NCBI RefSeq assembly: GCF_004323635.1
Contig: NZ_CP036515.1
Location: 2,233,501 to 2,297,500, forward strand
DNA from: Lichenihabitans psoromatis
GTDB lineage: Bacteria; Pseudomonadota; Alphaproteobacteria; Rhizobiales; Beijerinckiaceae
Length of the DNA: 64,000 nucleotides
Reading direction: 5' to 3'
Shown: positions 25,599 through 34,171 of the stretch, piece after piece
Numbering within the stretch: position 1 is the first letter of the stretch
Layout of the letters: each line of letters starts with the position of its first letter
Translations under genes and position numbers: made by a program
Notes under the pieces: model-generated
What the model was told of the DNA's origin: nothing
Databases searched by the model: none
What the model saw: only the letters and a program-made list of their open reading frames with translations

Positions 25599-26339
25599 TC
25601 AGGCTTTGCCGAAGGTTTCGTCGAAGGAATAGCCCGCGCCGCGCACGGTGCGCAGAGGATCACGTTCCCGCCCGCGCGAGAGCGATTTCCGCAGGCGCCC
25701 GACATGCACGTCGACCGTGCGCTCGTCGATCTCGACCGACATGCCCCAGACCCCGTCCAACAATTGCGAGCGGGAGAAGACACGGCCCGGCCGTTCCATT
25801 AGATATTCCAGCAAGCGAAATTCCGTCGGGCCGAGATGAACGTCGCGTCCGGCTCGGCGCACCCTGCGGGTCTCGCGATCGAGATCGAGGTCGCCAGCCA
25901 TGAGCCGATTGGCCAGACGCTCCGGCTTCGAGCGACGCAGCAGGGACCGGACCCGCGCCATCAATTCGGGCACCGAGAAGGGTTTCACGACGTAATCGTC
26001 GGCCCCGACCGACAGGCCACGCACGCGCTCGCCCTCTTCGCCGCGCGCCGTCAGCATGATCACCGGCAACGTCCGGGTCGATTCACGCGCACGCAGGCGA
26101 CGGCAAATTTCGAGGCCCGAAACGCCCGGCAGCATCCAATCGAGAATGACGAGATCCGGCGGCATTTCGCTCAGGCGGAGTTCGGCCTCGTCACCGCGCT
26201 CCACACGTTCGACCGTGAAGCCTTCCGCCTCGAGATTGTAGGACAGCAGCAACCCCAGCGCCTGTTCGTCTTCGACCACGAGGATGTGCGGCGCCGTCCC
26301 GACGGAGCCGCTCTTGATCGTGGTCCGCATGCTATTCAT
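25599..26339 (-). CDS. phoB: Phosphate regulon response regulator PhoB
   Basis: A 246-residue OmpR-type regulator. The receiver domain has acidic VVEDE, phospho-acceptor Asp in DLVILDWMLPGVSG and Lys in DYVVKPFSVPE. The winged helix has LGPTEFRLLEYLMERPGRVFSR and DERTVDVHVGRLRKSL. The position after phoU identifies it as PhoB, which binds Pho boxes under phosphate limitation. It has a slightly long N-terminus (about 17 residues before HILVVEDE); ATG at 26330 is an alternative. Confidence 0.92.
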   Translation of the reverse strand: MNSMRTTIKSGSVGTAPHILVVEDEQALGLLLSYNLEAEGFTVERVERGDEAELRLSEMPPDLVILDWMLPGVSGLEICRRLRARESTRTLPVIMLTARGEEGERVRGLSVGADDYVVKPFSVPELMARVRSLLRRSKPERLANRLMAGDLDLDRETRRVRRAGRDVHLGPTEFRLLEYLMERPGRVFSRSQLLDGVWGMSVEIDERTVDVHVGRLRKSLSRGRERDPLRTVRGAGYSFDETFGKA

Positions 26340-26484
26340 GACGAATGCTCCTTTGCCCGGGCGTCAGGCGGCGTGTCCGCGCCATGAGCCGGGGGCATGA
26401 TCGTGATCGCCACATCCTGTACGGCTCGCCGTCGTCTCCGACATGGCCCGGATGATCGGCGACACGAGGCGAGCCGATCCAGTC

Positions 26485-27207
26485 TCAGGCAACCTCATCG
26501 GCGGCGTCGGTCGGGATCAGGCTCGACATCCGGCCCTTGGGCCGATCCATCGGCAAGGTTTCGCCGGTGACGAGGTAATAGACCGTCTCGGCGATGTTGG
26601 TCGTATGGTCGCCGACCCGCTCGATATTCTTGGAGCAGAAGAGGAGATGGGCACAGAACGAAATATTGCGCGGATCTTCCATCATAAACGTGAGGAGATC
26701 GCGGAAGACCGAATCTTCCAGGGCATCGAGCTCGGCGTCGCGGGTCCAAACAGCCTGAACCTGTTCGACGTCGCGCTGGGCGTAAGCGTCGAGAACGTCC
26801 TTCAGCTGCGTCGCCGCCAATTCGTTCATATGCTTCAAACCGATAACGGCGCGAGGCAGGCGCTGCTCGGACGCGATCTTCATGGCGCGGGACGCGATGT
26901 TCTTGGCGAGGTCACCAACCCGTTCGAGGTCGCCTGACACCCGGATGGCCGCTACGATCTCGCGCAGATCCATCGCCATCGGCTGACGCTTGGCGATCGT
27001 CAGGATCGCGCTGTCTTCGATCTGCCGTTGCAGGATGTCGAGACGCGGGTCCATCGCCACGACCGAACGGGCGAGATCGACGTCGCTATTGGTCAGCGCA
27101 TCCATCGCGTCGGACAGCATCTTTTCGGCGATGCCGCCCATTTCGGCGATCTTGCGGCCGAGGCTCTCGAGTTCCTTGTCGTAGGCGCTGACGATATGTT
27201 CGGGCAT
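26485..27207 (-). CDS. phoU: Phosphate signalling protein PhoU
   Basis: A 240-residue all-helical protein made of two PhoU repeats. Metal-binding-like signatures are SGDLERVGDLAKNIASRAMK in the first half and NIERVGDHTTNIAETVYYLV in the second. It restrains PhoR and controls Pst transport when phosphate is plentiful. It lies between pstB and phoB; the 116-base pstB-phoU gap and 145-base phoU-phoB gap contain no gene. Confidence 0.93.
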   Translation of the reverse strand: MPEHIVSAYDKELESLGRKIAEMGGIAEKMLSDAMDALTNSDVDLARSVVAMDPRLDILQRQIEDSAILTIAKRQPMAMDLREIVAAIRVSGDLERVGDLAKNIASRAMKIASEQRLPRAVIGLKHMNELAATQLKDVLDAYAQRDVEQVQAVWTRDAELDALEDSVFRDLLTFMMEDPRNISFCAHLLFCSKNIERVGDHTTNIAETVYYLVTGETLPMDRPKGRMSSLIPTDAADEVA

Positions 27208-27322
27208 GTTTGAGGTCCTTCGCGGCTGGAGCGGATCATCCGCAAGAGGGTGGGAGGCGGTCGAGCGACTCGATCGTTGCGCGGTGCCGCGCCGTGCGAC
27301 GATCGCCCGTCTGTCTAGAGCC

Positions 27323-28123
27323 TTAGCCGAAACGACCCGTGATGTAGTCTTGCGTCCGCGTCTGGGCCGGCGAGGTGAAGATCTTCTTGGTGTCGTCGAA
27401 TTCGATCAATTCGCCGAGATACATGAAGGCAGTGCGGTCGGACACGCGGGCAGCCTGCTGCATGCTATGCGTCACGATCACGATCGTGTAGCTCGCCTTC
27501 AACTCGTCGATCAGTTCCTCGACACGTGCCGTCGAGATCGGGTCGAGTGCCGAACAGGGCTCATCGAGGAGGATCACCTCCGGGCTGATCGCCACGGTTC
27601 GGGCGATACAGAGGCGCTGTTGCTGACCGCCCGAGAGGCTCAGGCCGCTCGCGTTCAGCTTGTTGCTGACCTCGTTCCACAAGGCGGCGCCGCGCAACGC
27701 CTTTTCGACACGTCCATCGAGCTCGCTCTTCGGCAGCTTCTCGAACAATTTGATGCCAAACGCGATGTTGTCGTAGATCGACATCGGGAACGGCGTCGGC
27801 TTTTGAAAAACCATGCCGACCCGCGCGCGGAGCTCGTTCAGATCCTGCTCGGGGCGAAGGATATTCTTCCCGTCGAGCATGACCTCGCCTTCGGCGCGCT
27901 GGCGCGGGTAGAGATCATACATCCGGTTCAAGATTCGCAGCAGGGTCGATTTTCCGCAGCCCGATGGCCCGATGAAGGCCGTGACCGTGTTGGCGTAGAG
28001 CGGAAGCGACACGTCCTTTAGGGCGAGCGAGTCGCCATAGTAGAACTTGAGGTTCTTGATCGACACTTTAACGGGCAGCGTCTGCGTTTGCGGCGCGCTC
28101 GCCAATACCGTGTTCACGCTCAT
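27323..28123 (-). CDS. pstB: Phosphate ABC transporter ATPase PstB
   Basis: A 266-residue ABC ATPase. Walker [14 protein letters not shown]-loop [18 protein letters not shown] signature [16 protein letters not shown] and Walker [14 protein letters not shown] are all present; the PTPFPMS segment is PstB-specific. It energises the PstCA permease, whose genes are absent here. ATG 28121-28123 overlaps the stop of a 26-codon leader ORF (ATGA). A Pho-box-like site lies about 165 bases upstream. Confidence 0.93.
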   Translation of the reverse strand: MSVNTVLASAPQTQTLPVKVSIKNLKFYYGDSLALKDVSLPLYANTVTAFIGPSGCGKSTLLRILNRMYDLYPRQRAEGEVMLDGKNILRPEQDLNELRARVGMVFQKPTPFPMSIYDNIAFGIKLFEKLPKSELDGRVEKALRGAALWNEVSNKLNASGLSLSGGQQQRLCIARTVAISPEVILLDEPCSALDPISTARVEELIDELKASYTIVIVTHSMQQAARVSDRTAFMYLGELIEFDDTKKIFTSPAQTRTQDYITGRFG

Positions 28124-28200
28124 TTTAGTTTCCTCGTCCGGCTCGGTCTCGCATCTGCCGTCGACGCGGTGCCGGCCTGGGCCTGCGTGGTAAGTGCCAT
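28120..28200 (-). CDS. 26-residue leader ORF coupled to pstB
   Basis: ATG 28198-28200 encodes 26 residues beginning [10 protein letters not shown] and ending SRTRKLK. Its TGA overlaps the pstB start as AAATGAG. The Ala/Thr-rich then basic sequence is like the cytosolic start of a Pst permease subunit, so it may be the relic of a deleted pstA/pstC gene, or a real coupling leader. No family match can be claimed. Confidence 0.35.
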   Translation of the reverse strand: MALTTQAQAGTASTADARPSRTRKLK

Positions 28201-28287
28201 GTCGATCCCGTCCGTGCGTTCGTTTGCCCGTGCGTTTTCGCCGACCGGCTTCAGAGCGATCTCGATTACCCCGAGCGCACGGGATTT

Positions 28288-28307
28288 TTACGACAGTTGG
28301 ATGACGA
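28288..28307 (-). promoter_or_regulatory. Pho box candidate upstream of pstB
   Basis: The minus strand reads TCGTCATCCAACTGTCGTAA. Two GTCA/GTCG cores are exactly 11 bases apart, the spacing of PhoB direct repeats (consensus CTGTCATN4CTGTCAT). It is the only good PhoB-type site between phoR and pstB. Confidence 0.6.
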
Positions 28308-28355
28308 TTTTATAACGCGCTGCTTTGCCCGGTGCTTGGCACCGAGGCAAAACCG

Positions 28356-29450
28356 TCACCGCGTCGGCTGTGGATAGAGCGGAATCGAAGCCGTGAAGAC
28401 GCAGCCCTGGCCGACTTCGCTCTCGACCGTCATGCGGCCGCGATGGCGTGCCACGATATGTTTGACGATCGCCAATCCGAGTCCCGTGCCGCCCTTGGCG
28501 CGGCTTTGCCCCGCGTCTACGCGGTAGAAGCGCTCGGTCAATCGCGGCAGATGCTCCGGCGCGATACCGGGGCCGTGATCGCGCACCGTCAGCACGCCGA
28601 CGCGGCGGTGGATCACGATGCTGATCTCGACATGGCAGGATGCGGGCGCTGCCGCGGCGCCGTCGCGTGGTCGCGGAAGGCCGCCGTATTTGATGGCATT
28701 CTCGATCAGATTTTCGGCCACCCGGACGAGTTCGTCGCGATCGCCGGAGACGATGACCGGTTCGCTGCTCTCCACCTCGACGCGGGCGCCGTTCTCCTGA
28801 GCCAGAGGCGCGAGCGTATCGACGACGTGCCTGACAACGGACCCGAGATCGACGGGCTTGTTGGGTTTGAGATGAAGATTCTGCTCGATCCGCGACAGCG
28901 ACAAAAGATCGTCGACTAGGCGCGCCATACGCCGCGCTTGCTCGCCCATGATGGCGAGAAATCGCTCCCGGGCTTTCGCGTCGTCCCGTGCAGGGCCTTG
29001 CAGCGTCTCGACGAAGCCGAGAAGGGAGGCAAGCGGCGTCCGCAATTCATGGCTGGCATTGGCCACGAAGTCGACGCGCATCCGCTCGACCCGATGTGTT
29101 TCGGTCAGATCGCGGATCGTCAGCACGATCAGGCGCTCCTCCTCCGGGGCGTCGAGCGGGGCAATCGTGACCTCATAGGAGCGTTCGACCGGAACGCGGT
29201 CGCGCCACGCGACTGTCTCGGCCAAGCCGGAAGCATGGACGCGATTGACCCCGTCGAGAACGTCAGGATCCCGCAAGCTGAGCGCGAGAAGGTCGCCGGG
29301 CCGCACCACCGGCAAAATGTCGAGCGCCGGCCCATTCGCCGCGATGATCCGCATGTCCGCGGTTACGACGATGACGGGGCCTGGAAGGGCCGCGATGAGT
29401 GCTGAGAGCAGGCTTCGGTCGGATGTGAGCGGCGGATGATCGAGCATCAT
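28356..29450 (-). CDS. phoR: Phosphate regulon sensor kinase PhoR (no transmembrane segment seen)
   Basis: About 364 residues. A PAS domain begins almost at once (ALIAALPGPVIVVTADMRIIAANGPAL). Then comes HisKA with the phospho-acceptor in VANASHELRTPLASLLGFVETLQG, near residues 146-168, which is PhoR-specific. The HATPase boxes NLIENAIKYG, VRDHGPGIAPEHLPRLTERFYRVD and KGGTGLGLAIVKHI follow. The N-terminal membrane helices of ordinary PhoR proteins are missing, and longer in-frame starts (to 29582) do not add them. ATG 29448-29450 is the working start. A Pho box lies 50 bases upstream. Confidence 0.88.
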   Translation of the reverse strand: MMLDHPPLTSDRSLLSALIAALPGPVIVVTADMRIIAANGPALDILPVVRPGDLLALSLRDPDVLDGVNRVHASGLAETVAWRDRVPVERSYEVTIAPLDAPEEERLIVLTIRDLTETHRVERMRVDFVANASHELRTPLASLLGFVETLQGPARDDAKARERFLAIMGEQARRMARLVDDLLSLSRIEQNLHLKPNKPVDLGSVVRHVVDTLAPLAQENGARVEVESSEPVIVSGDRDELVRVAENLIENAIKYGGLPRPRDGAAAAPASCHVEISIVIHRRVGVLTVRDHGPGIAPEHLPRLTERFYRVDAGQSRAKGGTGLGLAIVKHIVARHRGRMTVESEVGQGCVFTASIPLYPQPTR

Positions 29451-29499
29451 ATGATTTAGCGATGTAGTCCTATGTCTATCGGAAATGTCGCGCTCTTTT

Positions 29500-29520
29500 A
29501 TTGACGGGCTGATGACAAAG
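29500..29520 (-). promoter_or_regulatory. Pho box candidate upstream of phoR
   Basis: The minus strand reads CTTTGTCATCAGCCCGTCAA. Two GTCA cores are 11 bases apart, as in PhoB-binding direct repeats. It lies 50 bases before the phoR start, suggesting autoregulation of the locus. Confidence 0.55.
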
Positions 29521-29713
29521 GCGCCGTTCTCGTGCTTGTGCAGCCTGGACCTTGTGACGCGACCAGTGCAAGACCTCGTCATTGCATTGGTCGTCTTACA
29601 GATCGCAAACGTCTTCGGCGATGATCGACGTTACGACGTAGCCGCATCCAGCAGAATAAACTACAAGACGCTGGCGATCCCTTTATTTCCGCAGTTCAAG
29701 GCGTTCATCTTCC

Positions 29714-31513
29714 GTGCCGTTTCCACCCACCAAATCGACGATCTCTCGTGCTCTCGCCGAGAAGAACTATGAAGAGCCGACACCCGTGCAATCGGCTGTT
29801 CTCGCGCCCGAAACGGCCGGGCGCGATCTGCTCGTGTCGGCCCAAACGGGCTCCGGCAAGACCGTGGCCTACGGGCTGGGGCTCGTCGACACGCTGATGG
29901 ACGCAGAGGCGGACACGTTTTCTCAACCGGGCGCTCCTCTGGCGCTCGTCGTCGCACCGACCCGAGAACTCGCGCTCCAGGTTCAGCGCGAACTGGAGTG
30001 GCTCTACCGCTACACCGAGGCCCGCATCGTGGCCTGCGTCGGCGGCATGGACCCACGCAGCGAAACGCGCCGTCTCGCCACGGGCGCCACCATTGTGGTC
30101 GGCACGCCCGGCCGTCTGCGCGACCATCTTGAACGCGGCAATCTCGACGTGTCGACCCTCCGGGCGCTGGTGCTCGATGAGGCCGACGAAATGCTCGATA
30201 TGGGCTTCCGCGAAGACCTCGAGTTCATCCTGCAATCGACACCGCCCGAGCGGCGCACCCTGATGTTCTCGGCCACCATGCCGAAGACCATCAGCGCCAT
30301 GGCGCGCCGCTACCAGCGCGAGGCTCTTCGGCTCGAGGTCGCGACCGGCGAGCGCGGCCACGCCGATATCGACTACCGCGCCGTCCGGGTCGCGCCGCAC
30401 GATGTCGAACATGCCGTCGTCAACTTGCTGCGCTTTTATGATTCGCCCAGCACGATCGTGTTTTGCAACACGCGCGATGCGGTCCGCCATCTCGGCGCCA
30501 CCTTGACCGAACGCGGCTTTGCCGCGGTGCTACTCTCGGGCGAACTGTCCCAACACGAGCGGAACAGCGCGCTCCAGTCGCTGCGCGACGGCCGCGCTCG
30601 CGTCTGCGTCGCGACCGACGTCGCGGCGCGCGGCATCGACTTGCCGAGCCTTAATCTGGTCATCCATGCCGATCTGCCGAACGATCCGGAGGTGCTGCAG
30701 CATCGCAGTGGCCGCACCGGCCGCGCCGGCCGCAAGGGGACCAGCATCCTTCTCGTGCCGATGTCGCGCCGTCGTCGTGCCGAGAGCCTGTTGGCGGCTG
30801 CGCGCATCCGTTTCGAGTGGGACGGGCCGCCATCCGCCGAATCGATCCGGAAACTCGACGCGGAGCGACTGGTCAGCGACCCCATGATGCTGGAGGAGGG
30901 CACCGAGGAGGATCTCGTGCTCGCCAAGAGCCTGCTGTCCGAACGCTCGCCCGAGCAGATCGCTTCCGCTCTGGTGCGTCTCTATCGATCGCGTCTGCCG
31001 TCGCCTGAGGATGTCTATGATCCGGGTCCCATGCGGGACGTGCGCGCCCCGCGCGACAAAACCGAACGCGCGCCGCGGCCGGAGGCGAGCCCCCGCTTCA
31101 AGACCGATCGTCCCGTTCGCCAGAATGACGCGGCGCCCTCCGCGCCGTCATCGGGTCCGCGCAACGGCAAGAGCATCTGGTTCCGGATGGACATCGGTCG
31201 TCGCAACGAGGCCGATCCGCGCTGGCTTCTGCCGATGATCTGCCGCCGTGGTAAGATCACCAAGGCCGATATCGGAGCCATTCGCATTTTCGACAAGGAA
31301 ACCAAGTTCGAAGTCGCCGAAGGCGCGGCCGACCGGTTGATCGCCGCCACCAAGAACAACGAGGGCGAGGAGATCCGGATCGAGCTTCTCGGGCCGGATG
31401 GCGCGCCAAGCGGCAAGCCGCCGAGCCGCGACGGACATCGCGCTCACGCGGCCCCGAGGACGATCGATCCGGGCGGCGAGCGGCCCCGCAAGGCACGCCC
31501 CCCTCGCGATTGA
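29714..31513 (+). CDS. DEAD-box RNA helicase with DbpA-type RNA-binding domain
   Basis: A 599-residue ATP-dependent RNA helicase. Q motif region KNYEEPTPVQSAVL, Walker A SAQTGSGKT, DEAD box VLDEADEMLDMGF, SAT motif MFSATMPK and motif VI HRSGRTGRAGR are all seen in the first 350 residues. A basic Pro/Arg-rich linker leads to a DbpA-like RNA-binding domain (IWFRMDIGRRNEADPRWLLP ... KADIGAIRIFDKETKFEV). The start is GTG 29714. Likely a ribosome-assembly or RNA-decay helicase. Confidence 0.9.
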   Translation: MPFPPTKSTISRALAEKNYEEPTPVQSAVLAPETAGRDLLVSAQTGSGKTVAYGLGLVDTLMDAEADTFSQPGAPLALVVAPTRELALQVQRELEWLYRYTEARIVACVGGMDPRSETRRLATGATIVVGTPGRLRDHLERGNLDVSTLRALVLDEADEMLDMGFREDLEFILQSTPPERRTLMFSATMPKTISAMARRYQREALRLEVATGERGHADIDYRAVRVAPHDVEHAVVNLLRFYDSPSTIVFCNTRDAVRHLGATLTERGFAAVLLSGELSQHERNSALQSLRDGRARVCVATDVAARGIDLPSLNLVIHADLPNDPEVLQHRSGRTGRAGRKGTSILLVPMSRRRRAESLLAAARIRFEWDGPPSAESIRKLDAERLVSDPMMLEEGTEEDLVLAKSLLSERSPEQIASALVRLYRSRLPSPEDVYDPGPMRDVRAPRDKTERAPRPEASPRFKTDRPVRQNDAAPSAPSSGPRNGKSIWFRMDIGRRNEADPRWLLPMICRRGKITKADIGAIRIFDKETKFEVAEGAADRLIAATKNNEGEEIRIELLGPDGAPSGKPPSRDGHRAHAAPRTIDPGGERPRKARPPRD

Positions 31514-31523
31514 CGGGACGGCC

Positions 31524-32096
31524 ATGAGCCGGGACGACCCCGCCGCTAAGCCAGTCCTGAAGCCGGAAACACTGGTCAGGATGGCGACCTATTACCTTGC
31601 GCGACATTCGGCGTCGGCAGATCGTCTGCGCGAGGTTCTGGCCCGCAAGATCACGCGTCGCCTTCAGGGTGACGATGGCGGACGGCCGGATGCCGAAGAG
31701 CTGCGGGCCATGATCGATCCGGTGGTCGAGCGATTGACCCGGATCGGCCTGTTGGACGATGCCGCTTTTGCGCGCGGCAGAGCCAACAGCCTCGCGGCCA
31801 AAGGTCGACCCGCCTGGCGCATCAAAGCCGATTTGGCGCAGGCCGGCGTCGATGCCGATGAAGCCGGGCTGAGCGAGGTTCTCGACAGTCTCGATCCGCT
31901 GTCACAGGCGGGCATCTGGGCGCGCCGGCGCCGGCTTGGCCCGTTTCGGATCCGTGATCGGGCAGCCCATCGAGAACGCGATATCGCGAGCCTCGCACGT
32001 GCTGGCTTTCCGGTCGGCGTGGCCAAACAGGTGATCGACGGCGATGGCACCCTGACCGAGAGAGACGATCCGGGCATCGACTTGGACCAGGACTGA
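31524..32096 (+). CDS. recX: Regulatory protein RecX
   Basis: A 190-residue RecX-family protein, a modulator of RecA filaments. Its tandem three-helix repeats include ATYYLARHSASADRLREVLARKI, LTRIGLLDDAAFARGRA and RAGFPVGVAKQVID. ATG 31524 with GGGACGG upstream begins ten bases after the helicase stop. RecA is not adjacent, as is usual in this order. Confidence 0.82.
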   Translation: MSRDDPAAKPVLKPETLVRMATYYLARHSASADRLREVLARKITRRLQGDDGGRPDAEELRAMIDPVVERLTRIGLLDDAAFARGRANSLAAKGRPAWRIKADLAQAGVDADEAGLSEVLDSLDPLSQAGIWARRRRLGPFRIRDRAAHRERDIASLARAGFPVGVAKQVIDGDGTLTERDDPGIDLDQD

Positions 32097-32220
32097 GCGG
32101 CACGGGGAAGCGGCACGGCTCGGCCGATCGCCGTTTCGCGGTCGATCGCATGATCAATCCTGTAGCCACGGCGCGTCCGATGGGTCAAAGCAGGCATCCG
32201 TTGATCCTCCTGCTGAGACG

Positions 32221-33558
32221 ATGCCGCCGACCATGACCGATCCCGTTGCTTATCATCGCCGTGCCGGCCGACATGTTCGTCATGTCTGGTGGCCGATGTG
32301 GCGTCGTCGTGCCCTTTTCGTCGTCGGCGGACTTGCGGTCGGCGGTTTGGCTGTCGCGATGGCCAAAATGGCCGATGCGGCGCAGGGTCTTTTCCACGGC
32401 ATGGTGACGATGTGGCCGTGGGCGCCGTTCGTGCTCGGGCCGGGCGGCTTCGCGCTCGCCGCGTGGCTCACCAGCGCCTTTTTCCCAGGCGCGCAGGGAA
32501 GCGGCATCCCGCAGGTGATCGCCGCCCATCACATGCAAGATATGCAGCTCCGCTCAAAACTGGTGTCGCTCCGGATCGCTGGCGGCAAGATCGTGCTGCT
32601 GCTTCTCGGCTTGGTCTGCGGCGCCTCGGCCGGGCGCGAGGGGCCGACCGTCCAGGTCGGTGCGTCCACTATGTTCTTTTTCGGCCGCCTCGAGCCGCAT
32701 CGCCAACCGGGCCTGCTCCTGGCCGGATCCGCGGCCGGGATCGCGGCCGCTTTCAACGCGCCGCTCGCCGGCATCATCTTCGGGATCGAGGAGATGAGCC
32801 GATCCTTTGAGGTTCGAGCCAGCGGTCTCGTGCTCGGCACGGTCATCGCTGCCGGACTGACGTCGCTGGCGGTCGTCGGCGACTACACCTATTTCGGCTC
32901 GACATCGGCAAGCTTGCCGATCGGGCCGCAATGGATCGCGGTGCTGGTCGCCGGCGTGATCTGCGGACTCGCGGGCGGCTTGTTCAGCCGTATTCTGATC
33001 GTCGTCGCGACCGGTTTTGTGCATCCGGCCGGACGATGGATCAAGACCAAGCCGATCCTGTTTGCGGCTTTATGCGGGCTTGGGTTGGCGCTGTGCGGGC
33101 TGGCCGGTGCGGGATCGATCTTTGGCACAGGCTACGAACAGGCGCAGACCATCTTGCGTGGCAATGCGACGCTGACGCCTTTATTCGGGCCATTGAAGCT
33201 GATCGCCACGGCCTTGTCGTCGGTGAGCGGCATTCCGGGTGGTATCTTTTCGCCCTCGTTGGCGGTCGGTGCCGGTCTGGCTCAGGATCTCGCGCCGCTC
33301 TTGCCGCAGGTCCCGCTCAGCGTGCTCGCCGTCCTCTGCATGACGGCCTATTTGACCGGCGTCGTGCAGGCGCCACTGACCTCCTTCGTGATCGTGTCGG
33401 AGATGACCGAGAACCACGCGCTGGTGATCCCGATCATGCTCGCCTCGCTTGTGGCGCAGGCGGCTTCCAAGCTCGTCTGCAAGGAGGGGGTGTATCACGC
33501 GCTGTCGGCCCACTTCATGCCGATCCAAGCGCCGAAGGCGCTTGAAACCGACCATTAA
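32221..33558 (+). CDS. ClC-family chloride/proton exchanger
   Basis: A 445-residue polytopic protein. The three ion-pathway signatures are present: GSGIPQVIAAHH, GREGPTVQVGAS (gating glutamate in GREGP) and GIPGGIFSPSLAVGAGLAQ. The internal proton glutamate position is kept in FGIEEMSRSF, which suggests an H+/Cl- antiporter rather than a channel. No CBS domains follow. Starts at ATG 32221. Confidence 0.88.
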   Translation: MPPTMTDPVAYHRRAGRHVRHVWWPMWRRRALFVVGGLAVGGLAVAMAKMADAAQGLFHGMVTMWPWAPFVLGPGGFALAAWLTSAFFPGAQGSGIPQVIAAHHMQDMQLRSKLVSLRIAGGKIVLLLLGLVCGASAGREGPTVQVGASTMFFFGRLEPHRQPGLLLAGSAAGIAAAFNAPLAGIIFGIEEMSRSFEVRASGLVLGTVIAAGLTSLAVVGDYTYFGSTSASLPIGPQWIAVLVAGVICGLAGGLFSRILIVVATGFVHPAGRWIKTKPILFAALCGLGLALCGLAGAGSIFGTGYEQAQTILRGNATLTPLFGPLKLIATALSSVSGIPGGIFSPSLAVGAGLAQDLAPLLPQVPLSVLAVLCMTAYLTGVVQAPLTSFVIVSEMTENHALVIPIMLASLVAQAASKLVCKEGVYHALSAHFMPIQAPKALETDH

Positions 33559-33709
33559 CGGTGATCGCCACGCATCGTGTTTCAGCAAGGTGTAAGCGAA
33601 CCGAATGTGTCGGCCAGCATTGTAGCTTTGCTGCCGCTCAGACCAATCGAAACAAGGGTCGCGAGCCACTTGGGCTCTCAGGCGCCGACCGGATCAAAGG
33701 ACTTTAACG

Positions 33710-34123
33710 ATGCGTAGTCTAATTGTTGGATGTGCTCTTCTGATGATCGGCAGCTGCGGAGCTTTGGCCCAGCAGGATACCCCCACCGTGCAGGGCGGAT
33801 CGCCGAACGCACCAGCGCCGGCCGTGCCGACGACCCCAACCCCCGCTCCGGCTCCGGTGGCTCCCGCACCTGTGGCACCGGCTCCCGCACCGGCGCCAGC
33901 CCCGATGGCTCCTGCGGCGGCCTCTCCCGCCCCGATGGCCAAGCCCGATGCCGACATGACCATGAAGAAGCCGGCCATGAAGAAGCGTATGTCCCATAAG
34001 GGCATGATGATGCATCATCACAAGCGCATGATGCATCATCGTCGGATGATGCGGCACCATTATCGCATGATGCATCGCCATCACATTCCGGCGGCGCATA
34101 ACCGTTACAACAAGGGCTTCTGA
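33710..34123 (+). CDS. Secreted Pro/Ala-rich protein with His/Met-rich C-terminus
   Basis: A 137-residue protein. The signal peptide is at about 1-20 (LIVGCALLMIGSCGALA), possibly with a lipobox-like LMIGSC. A low-complexity P-A-P-V linker of about 50 residues follows, then a tail built from HH/MM doublets with R/K (MMMHHHKRMMHHRRMMRHH). Such a tail could bind copper, nickel or zinc in the periplasm; this is inference. AAAGGACTTTAACG precedes the ATG. Confidence 0.65.
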   Translation: MRSLIVGCALLMIGSCGALAQQDTPTVQGGSPNAPAPAVPTTPTPAPAPVAPAPVAPAPAPAPAPMAPAAASPAPMAKPDADMTMKKPAMKKRMSHKGMMMHHHKRMMHHRRMMRHHYRMMHRHHIPAAHNRYNKGF

Positions 34124-34136
34124 GCGGCTTTTGGTC

Positions 34137-34158
34137 GGGCGGTCTGTCGTGACCGCCC
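34137..34158. terminator. Terminator between convergent genes
   Basis: Perfect 8-bp stem GGGCGGTC / GACCGCCC with a six-base loop, followed by TATCTT on the plus strand, between the His/Met-rich gene and the WD40 gene. Confidence 0.5.
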
Positions 34159-34171
34159 TATCTTGCTGGCT

